From NCBI GenBank assembly GCA_021396245.1, contig WNYE01000012.1, positions 62,001-126,000 of the forward strand: a stretch of DNA of 64,000 nt, written 5' to 3'. Source of the stretch: Sporothrix humicola. Taxonomy: Eukaryota > Ascomycota > Sordariomycetes > Ophiostomatales > Ophiostomataceae. The notes beneath the pieces were generated by a model, which worked only from the letters and a program-made list of their open reading frames with translations, was not told the DNA's origin and made no database searches. Of this stretch, positions 53,623 through 64,000 are shown piece after piece; position 1 is the first letter of the stretch; the number at the start of each line of letters is the position of its first letter. Both the position numbers and the translations under genes were made by a program.

Positions 53623-56484
53623 ATGAATACGGTACACTCCACCAGTGCAACCTTGGCCTCCCTCAACTCAACAGATGTCTACGATTCCGATGGCATCGTT
53701 CCGCGGGAGAGCCCGCCCCTACAGCAAAAGACGCTCAAGCTGCGCATAACTCCTAGCCCCCCGCCCAAAGTGACTGAAGTTAGTCGTCGTTCCCTTCAAG
53801 CATCGTCTTCCTCTTCCTCCCTCCTCCCCCATTCCTCTTCTTCCTCCACCTCCCGTCATCGTTCCTCTTCTAATCGTCGTCGAAAGGCAAAACCTTCACT
53901 CGGCCAGACTGTGTTGCTGCAGCATATGACCGGCGGGCGGAACCCTGATATTGCTCACTTTGCCAGCCAATGTATCCCCTCGGACGACGACTCTGAGGAC
54001 GAGGACGACGAGGAGGACGAGGACGATCGGACCGACGATATCGGCCGAACCCGCGAGTCGACATCGGAATTTCTCAACAACCCGTCAGATAGCGAGAACG
54101 AAGACGACGACAGCAACGACGAGCGTATAGCCAGCGAGAACCACAAACGGTTGTTTTTGGGGAAGTCAAGGCCACAAAATTCAAACTCGACGAATGCCAG
54201 ACCATCAAGACCAAAGCCAGGACCAGAAGCACAACCGCAACGGCAGCAGCAAAGGCAAGGATCTCCAAAAGCCAAGGGCCGGCAACAATCACCAAACGAG
54301 CGGCCAGGATCGGACGACGGCGATGACGCAATGTCCTTGGACGAGCCCAGCCCACCGCCACCAAGGCCGCAGCAGCAAAATCCAGAGAGGCCAGGCAGCA
54401 AGCACGAACATGACAAGACACAGCAACAGGGTCAAGATCACGAGCGGCAAAGACCTCGCCAAAGAACGCATTCAACATCAGCAGCCGGCGACGACGCGCC
54501 ATTTGCGAATCTGGCAGCTATTGCCATGGCTGCAGCCGGAGCAATATCAAGACCAGGGCAGACTGGACCAACGGAAAGGACACTGGGCCGGAGATCCAGC
54601 AGCACAGGAAACTATACTACAACACCAGCAGGAAATCTTGGTACAACATCGGAACTAGGCCCTCCACCACCTCGGTCACCAGGAGTCAAGAGAGACTACA
54701 ACGGCATGCTAAAGACCATGTCAAGCGCGCCGGGATCATTACACGTGGACAGCAGTATACCATATTCGCATCCGCACCATGGGCGTTCACCCGGCTCCAT
54801 GGATGCCCCAGGCAGCAGGAGCGGCGGTGGCCTCAGTCCGGAAATAATGCGCCGCCAGTATTCCTCTTCATCGCAGAGCGCTGCGGTTCCTGCATACTCT
54901 CCTCGCCCGGGCAGCACAGCCTCGCACCAAGACCACGCGTCCGACCAGTCTCAGGTACTAACACCAGCGTCTGCCATTACGCCCGGTACAATGTCAGCTT
55001 CCTCGACATCCTTCCCACCTATCCTACCGAGAGACGACCGTTCAGTAGTCGGCAGCACCGGCTCTATATCGCTCGCCACGCCCTCGTCCACTCACTCACC
55101 AAACGATTACCAGTCGGCATTCTCCCCGAATGGCAGTGCCATGGCTGCATCGCCAGCGCATATCACAGCGTTTTCTCCCCGAAGCCAAGCCGACTTCCAT
55201 CTCTCTCGACAATCGTCCAGCAGTGCCCTTTCTCCACTACCTCCGATCCAACCTTACGGCTCGCCACGCCACGACATCAACAGCGCCGCTTCCCCAATGT
55301 CCGCGGGCACACCCGCAGGGCATACGCCCAGCAACCATAGCAGTACCGGCAGCGTCAGCCAGTCCCAGTACAACTCTCTCCCTCCGATCCGCGAGCATCT
55401 GTTGGGTCCCTTGACGGAACCAAGTCCAACGGGCAGTGGCGAAGGCCGACGGCCGCCTCCCTTCCTTCCTTCAACCGGATACACTCGGCTTCCTTCCATG
55501 TCCCATTCCCACCACTCGTCACCAACATCGCCTGATGAAGTGTATCGTCGGAATAGCGAAATTGCGTCACCAAACAGCAGCGTTGGCAATGTAGGGAGTC
55601 ATCCCGGTAGTGCACAGACGCACTATCTTCCACCGAGTGCACCGTCAAGCAACTATGGTGGAAGTCGCCGTGGAACAATAGAGTATGGAGGCGGTGGCGA
55701 CACGCCAGCCTCGGAGTCGCATTATGCTGGTACGCCTGGCTCGACTGGTCGACCTGCAGGGTCTCCTGGCCGCCTGCTGAACCCAATGACCGCAACGACG
55801 CCCGGTGGTGGAATTGTGCTGCCGCCTGTCAGACACGATAGCATGCCGCGGCAGCAACCGACAATCGAGTCCCTCACGAGCCACATGCAGCCACACTCGC
55901 CCAATGGTCAGCAGCATATTCCACCTCTGCATCCGCAGCCTCAGCAGCAACAGTCACATTTGCGCCCGCCTCTTCCGCCGCCTCCGCCGCCTCCGCAACA
56001 GCAGCAGTCATCACAACAGGTTCCGTCACAGGCCCACGCGACCACTCAAGGACCATACAAGTGCAAAGAGCCGGGCTGCACAGCTGCACCGTTCCCGACG
56101 CAGTATCTCCTCAACTCGCACGCCAATGTCCACTCGTCGGCCCGGCCACACTATTGCCCTGTCCGCGGCTGCCCACGCAGCGAGACTGGCAAAGGATTCA
56201 AGCGCAAGAACGAGATGATACGCCATGGTCTCGTGCACCAGTCGCCAGGCTATGTGTGCCCGTTTTGTCCGGACCGCGAGCACAAGTACCCCCGTCCGGA
56301 CAATCTGCAGAGGTGAGCCCCCTTCCGCCATTAACTGATTCTTGTGTTTTGTTCCATTCTAACTCTGTCCTATAGGCATGTTCGTGTTCACCACAAGGAC
56401 CGAAGCAAAGACGACCCATTGCTACGTGATGTCTTGGCTCAACGTGCTGAGGGGCCCAGTCGCGGCCGTCGGCGGCGGCTTTGA
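53623..56484 (+). CDS. C2H2 zinc-finger transcription factor
   Basis: Spliced model of 932 residues: exon 1 53623-56312, intron 56313-56375 (63 nt, GTGAGC, TCTAAC branch, TATAG), exon 2 56376-56484. Three C-terminal fingers: C814/C819/H833/H837; C845/C850/H868/H872 with a long C-to-H spacing; C879/C882/H898/H902. The intron splits the codon for Arg897, so the His pair of the third finger and the basic tail (HVRVHHKDRSKDD, ending GPSRGRRRRL) come only from exon 2. The first 800 residues are disordered: an early Ser run, an acidic DDD/EEDE block (about 122-165), Gln/Pro-rich stretches and many Ser-Pro sites. The factor is probably nuclear. It lies behind the 13.7 kb gene-free region, as often seen for fungal developmental regulators; the target genes cannot be read from sequence. 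I do not recognise a named ortholog. Confidence 0.9.
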
Positions 56485-57797
56485 GCTTGCACGCAAAGCC
56501 ATCCCAGCCACAACTTTCAATATACTTTCTCATTTACCTGTTCATACACTCCGTCTGTCCATCAATTATATTGGCATTGATTCGGGGCAGTCGGAGGTCA
56601 CAAAAAAGGGGTGTTCGTGTTATATATGGGTGATACAATTGGTGTATTTTGCAGCGTTTTTGCCGTCTTTCTTCTTCCTTTTCATTTGCATGCATTTACC
56701 TTATGAGCCATATCTTTTCTTCTTTATGTTTACTTTACGACATACCCCATTCGTTTTTTTCGTTTCTTGTTTATAGTTTAAAATACATTTCTTTCGTCGG
56801 ATCTTCGGTCTGTTTTCACCTCCTTGTTAGCCAAAGACAATGCCAGCCCAGCCAGACTGCGGGCCAGCCTATATAAACTCACCATCAACACACATCTTCC
56901 ACGTACGGCCATAGATACTGGAAAATACGGGATCCCGTCCGCTCTCCCCTAGTCAAACCAGTAATCGGCGGATTAGTAGTTGGGTCGGTGACGACCAGCG
57001 AATACCCGCTGCTGTACGTTTTTTTGTCGGTTTTGGGAACTTTCCTTTTTGTTTCAATACCTTCTTTTTTTGTGTCTTTGTAAGTATGGATAGTTTCTCG
57101 GAAGCTCGTTTGTAATATAGTCGACTGTTGGAGAAGAAGAGTGTCGATCTTTTTATTCTATTTATCTACCACAAAGCTGCCACGCTGAATCCAAGCAATT
57201 GGTCACAGGGTTTTAATTCCAATTTCTTAAGACACTTGGATAGTCTAGTATCCCCCTATTTCATCTCCTGCTTTCAAACTGTTTATTTATATTTTCTATT
57301 TATTTTGTTTCTTTCCATTGTTTGCTTTCTTTCTCGCCCCCTCTTGTAGTGTTCACTAACATAACGCTTCTGGCAGCTGGCAGGTGGGTCCATCTGTTAG
57401 TTTCAGCTAGCCAATCATCGCTTCCAGATTCTTCACTGTAGATTTAGTGCTCTCCGTTCCAGCGGGCGGCTCCCCGCCTACCAAAAAGCAGGCGGAAAAG
57501 TGGTGCGCTGATGAGTGGGGTCGATTTTCTTAGGCGGGAAAAAAAGTTGCACTGATTGATCGAACGAACGACGTCAAAAAAAAGATCTCCTGATACTAGA
57601 CCAACCGAACAACAGCTCGACATCACACCCTCCGACGCCTCCCACACACGCAGCGAAGCGTCCTACTGCTTACCAGGCGACGAGCGACTGAAAGCGACCA
57701 CAATTGACATTTCGAGTTTTCCTTTCACGGCGAATTGAGCACGCGAACCGAACTGCCCCGGCGTCCACATTCCCCCCATCTCCAGTGCACAGCCGAC
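56485..57797. other. Intergenic region of 1.3 kb
   Basis: The 3' region of the C2H2 gene and the promoter of the COX14-type gene. AT-rich in the first half; no gene is visible. Confidence 0.6.
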
Positions 57798-59001
57798 ATG
57801 GCCATCCCAACACCACCGCGCAGCGTCTCGGACGCCACGCGCTTCACCTCGACGACACCCCATGCCATGAACGCCGCCGCCGCCGCCGCCTTCCGCCGGG
57901 CCAAGGCCAACACAGCACAAGCCGCCTATGCGTCATCATCATCATCCTCCAAAAACAACCAGCGTTTCCAGAAGCCCACAGGTGCCGCGCCTGGTACCCC
58001 CGGCGCCACCAGCAGATCAGGCCAGTCGCCACCAAAGGTCGTGCGGCCACCACCGGCAGGCTCGACGGGCGGCAGCGCCAATGTTGCCTTCTCGGGAGAG
58101 ACGCCGGAGCAGAAAGTCGCCCGTCTGCGCGCCGCCCACCAGGCCGCCAAGAACGCCAAAGTCTCCTCGCTCGACCGCATCATTGGCGGCACCCGCCGCA
58201 TCTTTGACAATGCGCACCGCATCACCATTATCAGCCTGATTGGTTTTACGGGTGAGTCCCAAGTGCGCAAAAAGAAAAAAAATTTGATTGAGTAGTGCTG
58301 ACAGTTTAGCCATCGCCGGCGTCTTGACCACGTACACGGCCGTCGACATGATCCGGTTCAACAGCCGCCGCAAGAAGGAGTTTATGGCTGCCCAGGAGCA
58401 GATGGAGGCCGACAGTCTGGCGGCCGCGCGTCTGGCGTTTATGCGCGGCGATGCCACGCCCGAGCAGGTCGCCATGGTGGAGATTGCCAATGCCGAGGCC
58501 GCCAAGGCCGCGGCTGCAAGCAAGGCTGCCGGCGGTGCTGGCGGTGCCGGCGAAGAGGCCATCTTCAAGGTTCCCAGCCTGCTGGGCGCCCCGGAAAAGG
58601 CGGCGCCGGCCGCACCCGCCGAGAAGGCTGAAGACAAGCCAAAGAGCGGGGGCGTCTCCTCCTGGTTCAAGTCGACGCTGTCCCGCGAGGAGGAGGGCGA
58701 AAACGCCGGCTCGTCGCAGCGCCGTCTCGGTTACGAGAGCCTGTGCGAAGAGGACGACGCCCAGGGCGTGCGCGAGAGCGATGTGGTGCGCGCGCTCGAG
58801 CAGAAGCAAAAGGCCGCCGCCGCCGCCTACCAGGCCATTTCGGACCGCGCGCAGCAGGCGATCGAAAAGGAGAAGACGAACCAGCGGGAGGGTGGGCCGC
58901 TGGACCAGCTGGGCTTGGACGAGAAGAACAACGGTCAGGCGACGGCAGCAGGTGCGGCAGCAGCACCTACGTCCAACAAGAGCTGGTGGAAGGTGTGGTA
59001 A
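57798..59001 (+). CDS. COX14-type cytochrome c oxidase assembly protein with long tail
   Basis: Spliced model of 381 residues: exon 1 57798-58251, intron 58252-58309 (58 nt, GTGAGT, GCTGAC branch, TTTAG), exon 2 58310-59001. The join restores a single membrane segment in a COX14-like context: SLDRIIGGTRRIFDNAHR, then ITIISLIGFTAIAGVLTTYT, then AVDMIRFNSRRKKEF. In yeast, Cox14 is a small inner-membrane protein that holds newly made Cox1 during complex IV assembly. Here the core sits in a larger fungal frame: an Ala/Ser/Pro-rich N-terminus of about 115 residues, where a mitochondrial targeting signal may lie, and a C-terminal Ala/Glu/Lys-rich coiled-coil-like tail of about 210 residues ending in NKSWWKVW. 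The membrane segment is split by the intron. The family match is by eye and moderate. Confidence 0.75.
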
Positions 59002-59838
59002 GGAGTCGCTCGGTGGTGAAGCAGAGATCTGGAGGCCGGGAATATGCCCGGCAAATAAAGGCGTTATCCAAGAGTGGGATGCTATTGACTGTATATTACA
59101 AACACATAAAAAGGGCTGGTGGTTTTGTTTTCATTCATTATGCCTTTATCTTTTTTATGCTCTCCCCACGTCCTCTCTTATTGCTTTTTCTTCTTCTTTT
59201 TTCTTGCATATCTAGGCGTTGCTATTGCTCAATAAAGCCGCATCATCAAGTCACGGAAGCATATGTGGGCGGCTTGTTCAAAGAATTGCCATCTTGCAAG
59301 TTTTGGTTCTTGCTCTGTCTGGTCTGTATATTTCTTGCACAAAGTTGTGCTTTGCAGTCTGGAGGGTCGTGATCTCGTAATAAAGTACTAGTAAAAGAAT
59401 ACATGAAAAAAAGGAATGGACGGGGTGGGTATTACTCGTGTAAGAAAACAGAAAAGGAGCGAAGGGCGCAGTTCGATGCTGCCGCGATGAAAGAGTGTAG
59501 ACGAGAGAAATAAAAAAAGGAATGTGAAACCTCCGCGGAGCCCATGGATCAGCCTTTGATCCCCGTTTTGCCGTGACAATAAAAAGTGCTAGAAAAGCAA
59601 TAATAGAAAAAGCAACGCAAAATCCCCCAATGTCGCCATGCTGGTGTGAAAAGCAAGAATAAAAGAGAGTAAAAGAGAAATATAGACACACTGTGAAAGG
59701 AAAATGGAAATGGGACAAGAAAGAGAAAGAAAAAGGAAAGGTGAAACGCCGTAGGAAATGGAACAAGGAATAACACAAGGAGCGAAAGGAGTGTCGAGGT
59801 CGAGAACAGGTCAAAGAAAAAGTCGACAAAAAGTCAAA
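59002..59838. other. Intergenic between convergent genes
   Basis: About 840 bases of AT-rich DNA between the COX14-type gene and the open extension of the next gene. No gene is visible. Confidence 0.55.
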
Positions 59839-60348
59839 TCAGTCGTCGCCTCTATGGCCGCTGCTCTGCAATGCTCGGCGGTGTGCAGAGACAAGCGGCC
59901 ATCCCGTCTGGCATGGCTTCGGTCCAGACGAAGTGCGTCTGTAAAGAGAGGCGGCATGTGCAAAGACGTGGTCGTGAATGCTGTTTTCGTTGATTTGGTT
60001 CTCGTGAGTGATATCTGCCTCGTCGAGCATGGTGTTGGTAGTAGAAACAGGAATATTGACGCTTGGAAGGTCTTTCTGCAGGTAATCGGCTCTGGCTGCC
60101 TCAAATTCGGCGAGATATTTCTGTCGGCGGGCATGCTTCTCGCGAATACGGATTCGGTGTTGCGCGGTAAAACATTGTAAGGCCTCAAATCGCTCGCTGA
60201 GATTGGCTTCCCTCCGTGAGCGGGACGGCGATCCAGATCCAGAGTCAGACCCAGAATTGGAACGAGTCCGAGACCGGGTTCGCATTGCAGGACCGCCCTC
60301 TTCGGCATCAACAGGTCCTGGCCCAAGACCGATGACCGACTTGCCTCT
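59839..60348 (-). other. In-frame open extension after the stop codon of the last gene
   Basis: Directly after the TAG at 60351-60349, the same frame stays open for 169 codons to TGA 59841-59839. The first 100 codons look coding: a Gly/Pro linker, an Arg/Ser-repeat part (RTRSRTRSNSGSDSGSGS), then a charged helix-like part (LSERFEALQCFTAQHRIRI and EFEAARADYLQKD). The final third looks random. It may be a readthrough extension, an alternative 3' exon, a separate short gene (internal ATG at 60285) or chance. Confidence 0.3.
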
Positions 60349-61715
60349 CTAAGAAACAATAATGTGGTTGAAGTGGCCAGGCACCCGGTTGCGGCACTTT
60401 TCGCAGTCCGACCGGTATCCTATGCTGAACGACTTCTTCATGCCGGGCTGCTGCGTCCACGCAACAATCGTGTGCCGGCTGCGCGTGTGGCCCTTGCGCG
60501 GTGACGGTGTGGCGGCCGGGTCGCTGTCGAGGGCAGCTCCACTACCACGGGTGGGCGATGATGCAGCGCCCATCGGTGCAGGAGACGAGCGCATCGCAGA
60601 GTGATTCGGTGTCTCCAAAAGCTCGTGGTCGTGGTCGCCGCAGCCCTCGATATGCTCGTGGCTAGGGGAGTGCTGTCCCTGCATCGCCATGCTGTCCATA
60701 ACCATGTCGGGGCTGCCAGACTCCTCGCCACCGCTCTCGCTGATGGGTGAAGGCAGCGACCGGTTCTGGACCATCGACCACTCGCCCATCATCGTGGGGT
60801 GTTCCAGAGTGCGTGGCACTGAGCGGTCTTCTGTCGGAGCAGCACGCTCAGCAGCCGGAGGCGGGACCGCCATGCTGTTGTGCATCACGTTGCCGGCTGC
60901 ACCACCCCAGTTGTTGCCACGGACCTGGGCGGCGAAGCTAGGCTGGATTGGTGTCGGCATGCGGCTGGCGACAACCGAGTCCTGGTCGGGTTGTGACGGG
61001 CCGGGTGCGAGGTGGTGCTGGTGCTGGGCGTAGTTCAGAGGCACGGCCGGGCTCAGCATGTTGTCGTCGGTGGCCATGTCCATGTCCATATCGCCGCTCT
61101 CGACGACTGCTGGGATTCCGCCCTGGTGGTGACCGTAAATCGACTGCTGCTGCTGCAGGGCGGCTTGTTGTGCGGCGTGCTGGAGATGTGCCTGCGGTGC
61201 GGACTCGGAAAACGAGCCAGGCGGGGTCATGGCAGGATCCGGGCGTTGCTGGCCAGCCTCGGGGCCTACTGAAAGGTCCCATTTCCGCTGGGAGGTCGGC
61301 GATGTCCTAAACGGGAGTGTCTGTAACCGTTTCTGTAAGAAGAGTGGGTTAGTATCGCGATGCTTGATGCTTTTGGGGGTTGTTGCCTATGCCAAAGTGA
61401 TAGGCTGGTCATATCGCCCGATTGTGCCGCCGGTAAACAAAAGGAAAACGCAACAATCGGTAAAGGCCACAAATTGTTGCCAATCCAGAAAGTGCAAAAT
61501 GCAATCCATCATTCATTAGAGCATCGTAGGAAAAGCAACCGAAGCCAGAGGAGATGTGCAAAGGTGCAGTTGTGATAGCTTACATTTCTGTGCTCCTCAA
61601 AGCCCATGGTCAACCCATTCATGCCATCGGCAGCCGCTTCCTCCTCCTCATGGAACCGTTTTAATGGGCCACGAGGGTAGTCAAAGTCCGAAGACTCTGG
61701 TTGTGAGGAAAACAT
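60349..61715 (-). CDS. Conserved fungal protein of unknown function (Met/Gln/Pro-rich, Cys-pair C-terminus)
   Basis: Spliced model of 371 residues: exon 1 61715-61584 (44 codons), intron 61583-61333 (251 nt, GTAAGC, TACTAAC branch, ACAG), exon 2 61332-60349. The join gives EEHRN followed by KRLQTLPFRTSPTS. The middle is disordered and rich in Gln, His, Met, Pro and Ser, with a DMDMDM stretch and a His/Asp cluster (EHIEGCGDHDHELLE). The last 60 residues look ordered and conserved: SRHTIVAWTQQPGMKKSFSI, then a Cys-x2-Cys pair in SDCEKCRNRVPGHFNHIIV. This pair with the following His could bind a metal, but that is inference. I associate the N-terminal and C-terminal blocks with unnamed ascomycete proteins; the function is unknown. 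The gene is followed in frame by a 169-codon open stretch (see findings). Confidence 0.8.
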
Positions 61716-64000
61716 GATGTGCAAGGAAGCTCGTAAAGACTTGTCAAAGACTTTTTTTCCCGGGCTGTGATTGCGGTTGACAGGAAAAAAACAGATGTCG
61801 AATCGAGGTGTGTGTTGATTTGGTGGAAGTCGACAAAGAAGGCGAGCGAAAACGGAACGAAGAGGAAGAAGAGTAAGAGAAGAGAGTAAGAAAGCAAGAG
61901 GAGGGGAGGGAAGCTGGTAGCGTCCGAAAAAAGGTGGGCACCTCTGGTGTGAAAGGCGTGAAAGTGAAGAAAGCAGGGCGAATCCGATACCAAAAGAAGG
62001 ATGAGTACGGACAAAGCGTGGGATTTTGCTAGTTTATGGCGGGGGTTGGTGAAGAGAGGGCAGAGGTAAAGCCGTTGAGAGCCTGGCAGCCTGCGAAAGC
62101 CTGGAAGCTGGAAGGGCAGGCAGATCGACGAGTGCGGAGTAAATAATTCGTACTGGCCTTTTGGTGCCTTTTTGGTGCTTTTCGGGTTGTTTTTGGCCTG
62201 GCCTCACTGGGGTGGCAGTGAGCGTGGCGTGGTTGGTGGCACTAACGGGTGCTAAGAATGTCAATCGGTGATAGATGCTTGTTATTGTTGGTCTGTGGTC
62301 GATACGAGATGTAAATGCGAGAAGGATGTGAAGAATAGGCGAGAAGAGAAGAAGAAGCGAAGCAGGGAATTGACGAGAAAGTAGATGGCGAGAGGATGCG
62401 TAATGAAAAGCGAGGTGAAGGAAAGAGCAAAGGTGAATGGCTGTTGCCCTTGCCTGTATTTTTGCTTTCTCGGAGAATACGGGCTTGCAGCCGAGGCAGG
62501 AACGGTGCCCGTTGACTCGTACTCGCGACACGCAGGCACCAACAAAAACAATATCGAGAGGTGGTAATCGACAAGGGAAGGAAGCTCCGGGGTGCTTGCC
62601 AGATGTTGTTAAGAAAGTTGAGCGTGGCTGCTGAACAACCGGACTTCAGCCCCAGAAGGCAAGGGCGACCCAGTGGGAAACGATAGCGGCGATGAGGGTC
62701 CTTGCTGCAGTACGAGGCGTATGTATGCGTATGCAGGGCAGTCGATAGTGGAAAGGTGAAAATGCAGGAAGGAGCAGCCGGACGGCAAAACCAATGTAGA
62801 GTTAAAAAGAGAACGCGTGGTAGAGAGGCGCTTTAAATCACGTTTTCTTTTGTCCGGAATTGAAAAGGGCGCATGAGAACGACGACGGTTGGCGGCGAAG
62901 CTGGTTGGTCGTGTAAGAATTGAGGATAAAAGGGACTGAAAACAAAGAATTGAATAACGAGGATATGGTCGAATTAAGAGATCCAAGGAAAGCAGCAGGA
63001 AAGTAAATAGATGAAATGCTGGGCGCTGGAAGAAAAGAAAGATTATGAAGCAAAGAGACCAGGCAGAGATGGAAAGAAAACAGGAATCAATGTGAGACAG
63101 CAAAAGAAACCTGGCAGCGAGCGGCGAGGTTTGGGGTAGCAAGTAAACAATCCGAGGTCGATTTGTAAGAGGTGAAAAATGGCGATGTGTCGAAATAAAA
63201 ACAATTAAAAAGAGGAAAGAAAGAAGGAACTAGAGATTGGACGGATGAGAAAAGAAAAACAACAATTGAGGTGTCTTCCTGTCTCCTGTCTCCTCTCTGT
63301 TATCTCAGACATACGACTACGGGGCACGGAAGGCTTTTCCCAGCGATAATCGCGAGACATTCATGGACATCAATAGACAGTCCACACTGACGAGACAATA
63401 AGACAAACCCACAAAGGCAAACAGCGAGACAAGGCAGCACGGACGTTCGGAATGGAGGGGGAAAGGGAGACCAAGACCCCGTCCCCGCCATACCGAGAGA
63501 CACGATTCTGCAAAACCAGAGAGCCAGGGTTCTGGTGTCTGGATTCTTCTGGATTTTAGAATGTGGCCTGGCCAACTACAGAAAATACCCTACCCTCTCC
63601 ATCGAAGGGAAGGGCCTTCCAGGTCGCCGGATCGTCACTCTTGGGCGCTCTTCGACTACGAAAGTGCGGACGGGAAGGGACGAGTGACTTGCGCGGCGTG
63701 GGCCGTCAAGGTTGTCTCGTAGTCTCTCGTGTTTGCCTCACAAGAACAGAGAGAGAAGGTCAAAAGAGGTGGTGCACAACTCTGAATCTCTGAACGACTT
63801 CCAGATGGCTGGCAAGGAAGAGGATCTCGTATCCTCCTGATTTCTGTCTTGATTTTCCCTTTTCTCCTTTTGCTCATAAAATATCCCGGTGAAAAGTGAA
63901 TGCGGATGATCTCCAATTCACCGGCGAAGGAAAAGGAGACAATGTCCGTCAAGAAGAGTGAATGTACAAGTCAATTGAAGGCGAGAAAGGCAGTCACAAA
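61716..64000. other. 5' region of the last gene, to the window end
   Basis: About 2.3 kb, AG-rich on the plus strand, so the minus-strand gene has a long CT-rich leader or promoter. Open frames on the minus strand are the expected by-product of this bias. No gene recognised. Confidence 0.55.

Noticed and set aside
53028..53756. A 242-codon plus-strand frame overlapping the start of the C2H2 gene
   Set aside because: It begins without ATG, consists of Ser/Pro/Leu from CT-rich DNA, and overlaps the well-supported zinc-finger gene in another frame.

Overview
The window is nuclear DNA of a filamentous ascomycete (Pezizomycotina, most likely a Sordariomycete). Grounds: short GT-AG introns, mostly 51-105 nt, nearly all with a CTAAC or CTGAC branch site 8-25 nt before the AG; fungus-specific families (DEF1, a modin-like membrane protein, a DUF2985 protein, a fungal-type C2H2 regulator); CT-rich leaders before start codons; and long low-complexity tracts (Arg-Glu, Gln, Ala, Ser). 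No operon, phage, plasmid, CRISPR array or intact transposon is visible. All exon joins were made by eye from splice consensus, reading frame and protein sense; no transcript data were available.

Layout. 1-2.4 kb: 3' part of a charged low-complexity protein gene (+). 4.1-4.9: SDR oxidoreductase (+). 5.0-5.9: BTB/POZ protein (-). 6.3-7.1: phosphopantothenoylcysteine decarboxylase (-). 7.6-9.6: Ysc84/SYLF actin-patch protein (-). 9.7-12.7: shared 5' region. 12.7-15.9: DEF1 (+). 17.0: tRNA-His. 20.6-22.4: sugar-transporter-like MFS protein (+). 23.5-24.3: unknown membrane-anchored protein (-). 25.0-26.7: TRAPPC12-like TPR protein (+), convergent with 26.9-27.7 dolichol-phosphate mannose synthase (-). 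28.7-30.3: DUF2985 membrane protein (-). 32.9-33.2: small unknown protein (-). 34.0-34.5: SEN15 (+), convergent with 34.6-36.1 zinc alcohol dehydrogenase (-). 37.9-39.9: modin-like protein (-). 39.9-53.6: a 13.7 kb stretch with no recognisable gene. 53.6-56.5: C2H2 transcription factor (+). 57.8-59.0: COX14-type cytochrome oxidase assembly protein (+). 60.3-61.7: conserved fungal protein of unknown function (-). 61.7-64.0: its 5' region.

The genes are mostly independent housekeeping functions (CoA synthesis, protein mannosylation and GPI precursors, tRNA splicing, vesicle traffic, RNA polymerase II turnover, respiratory assembly) rather than a cluster. I found no clear new multi-gene system. 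The points most worth a second look are the very large gene-free region upstream of the C2H2 regulator, an open frame that continues 169 codons in frame beyond the TAG of the last gene, and two genes (PPCDC and the C2H2 factor) whose intron donors themselves form an in-frame TGA, so that intron retention would give defined truncated proteins lacking catalytic or zinc-binding residues.
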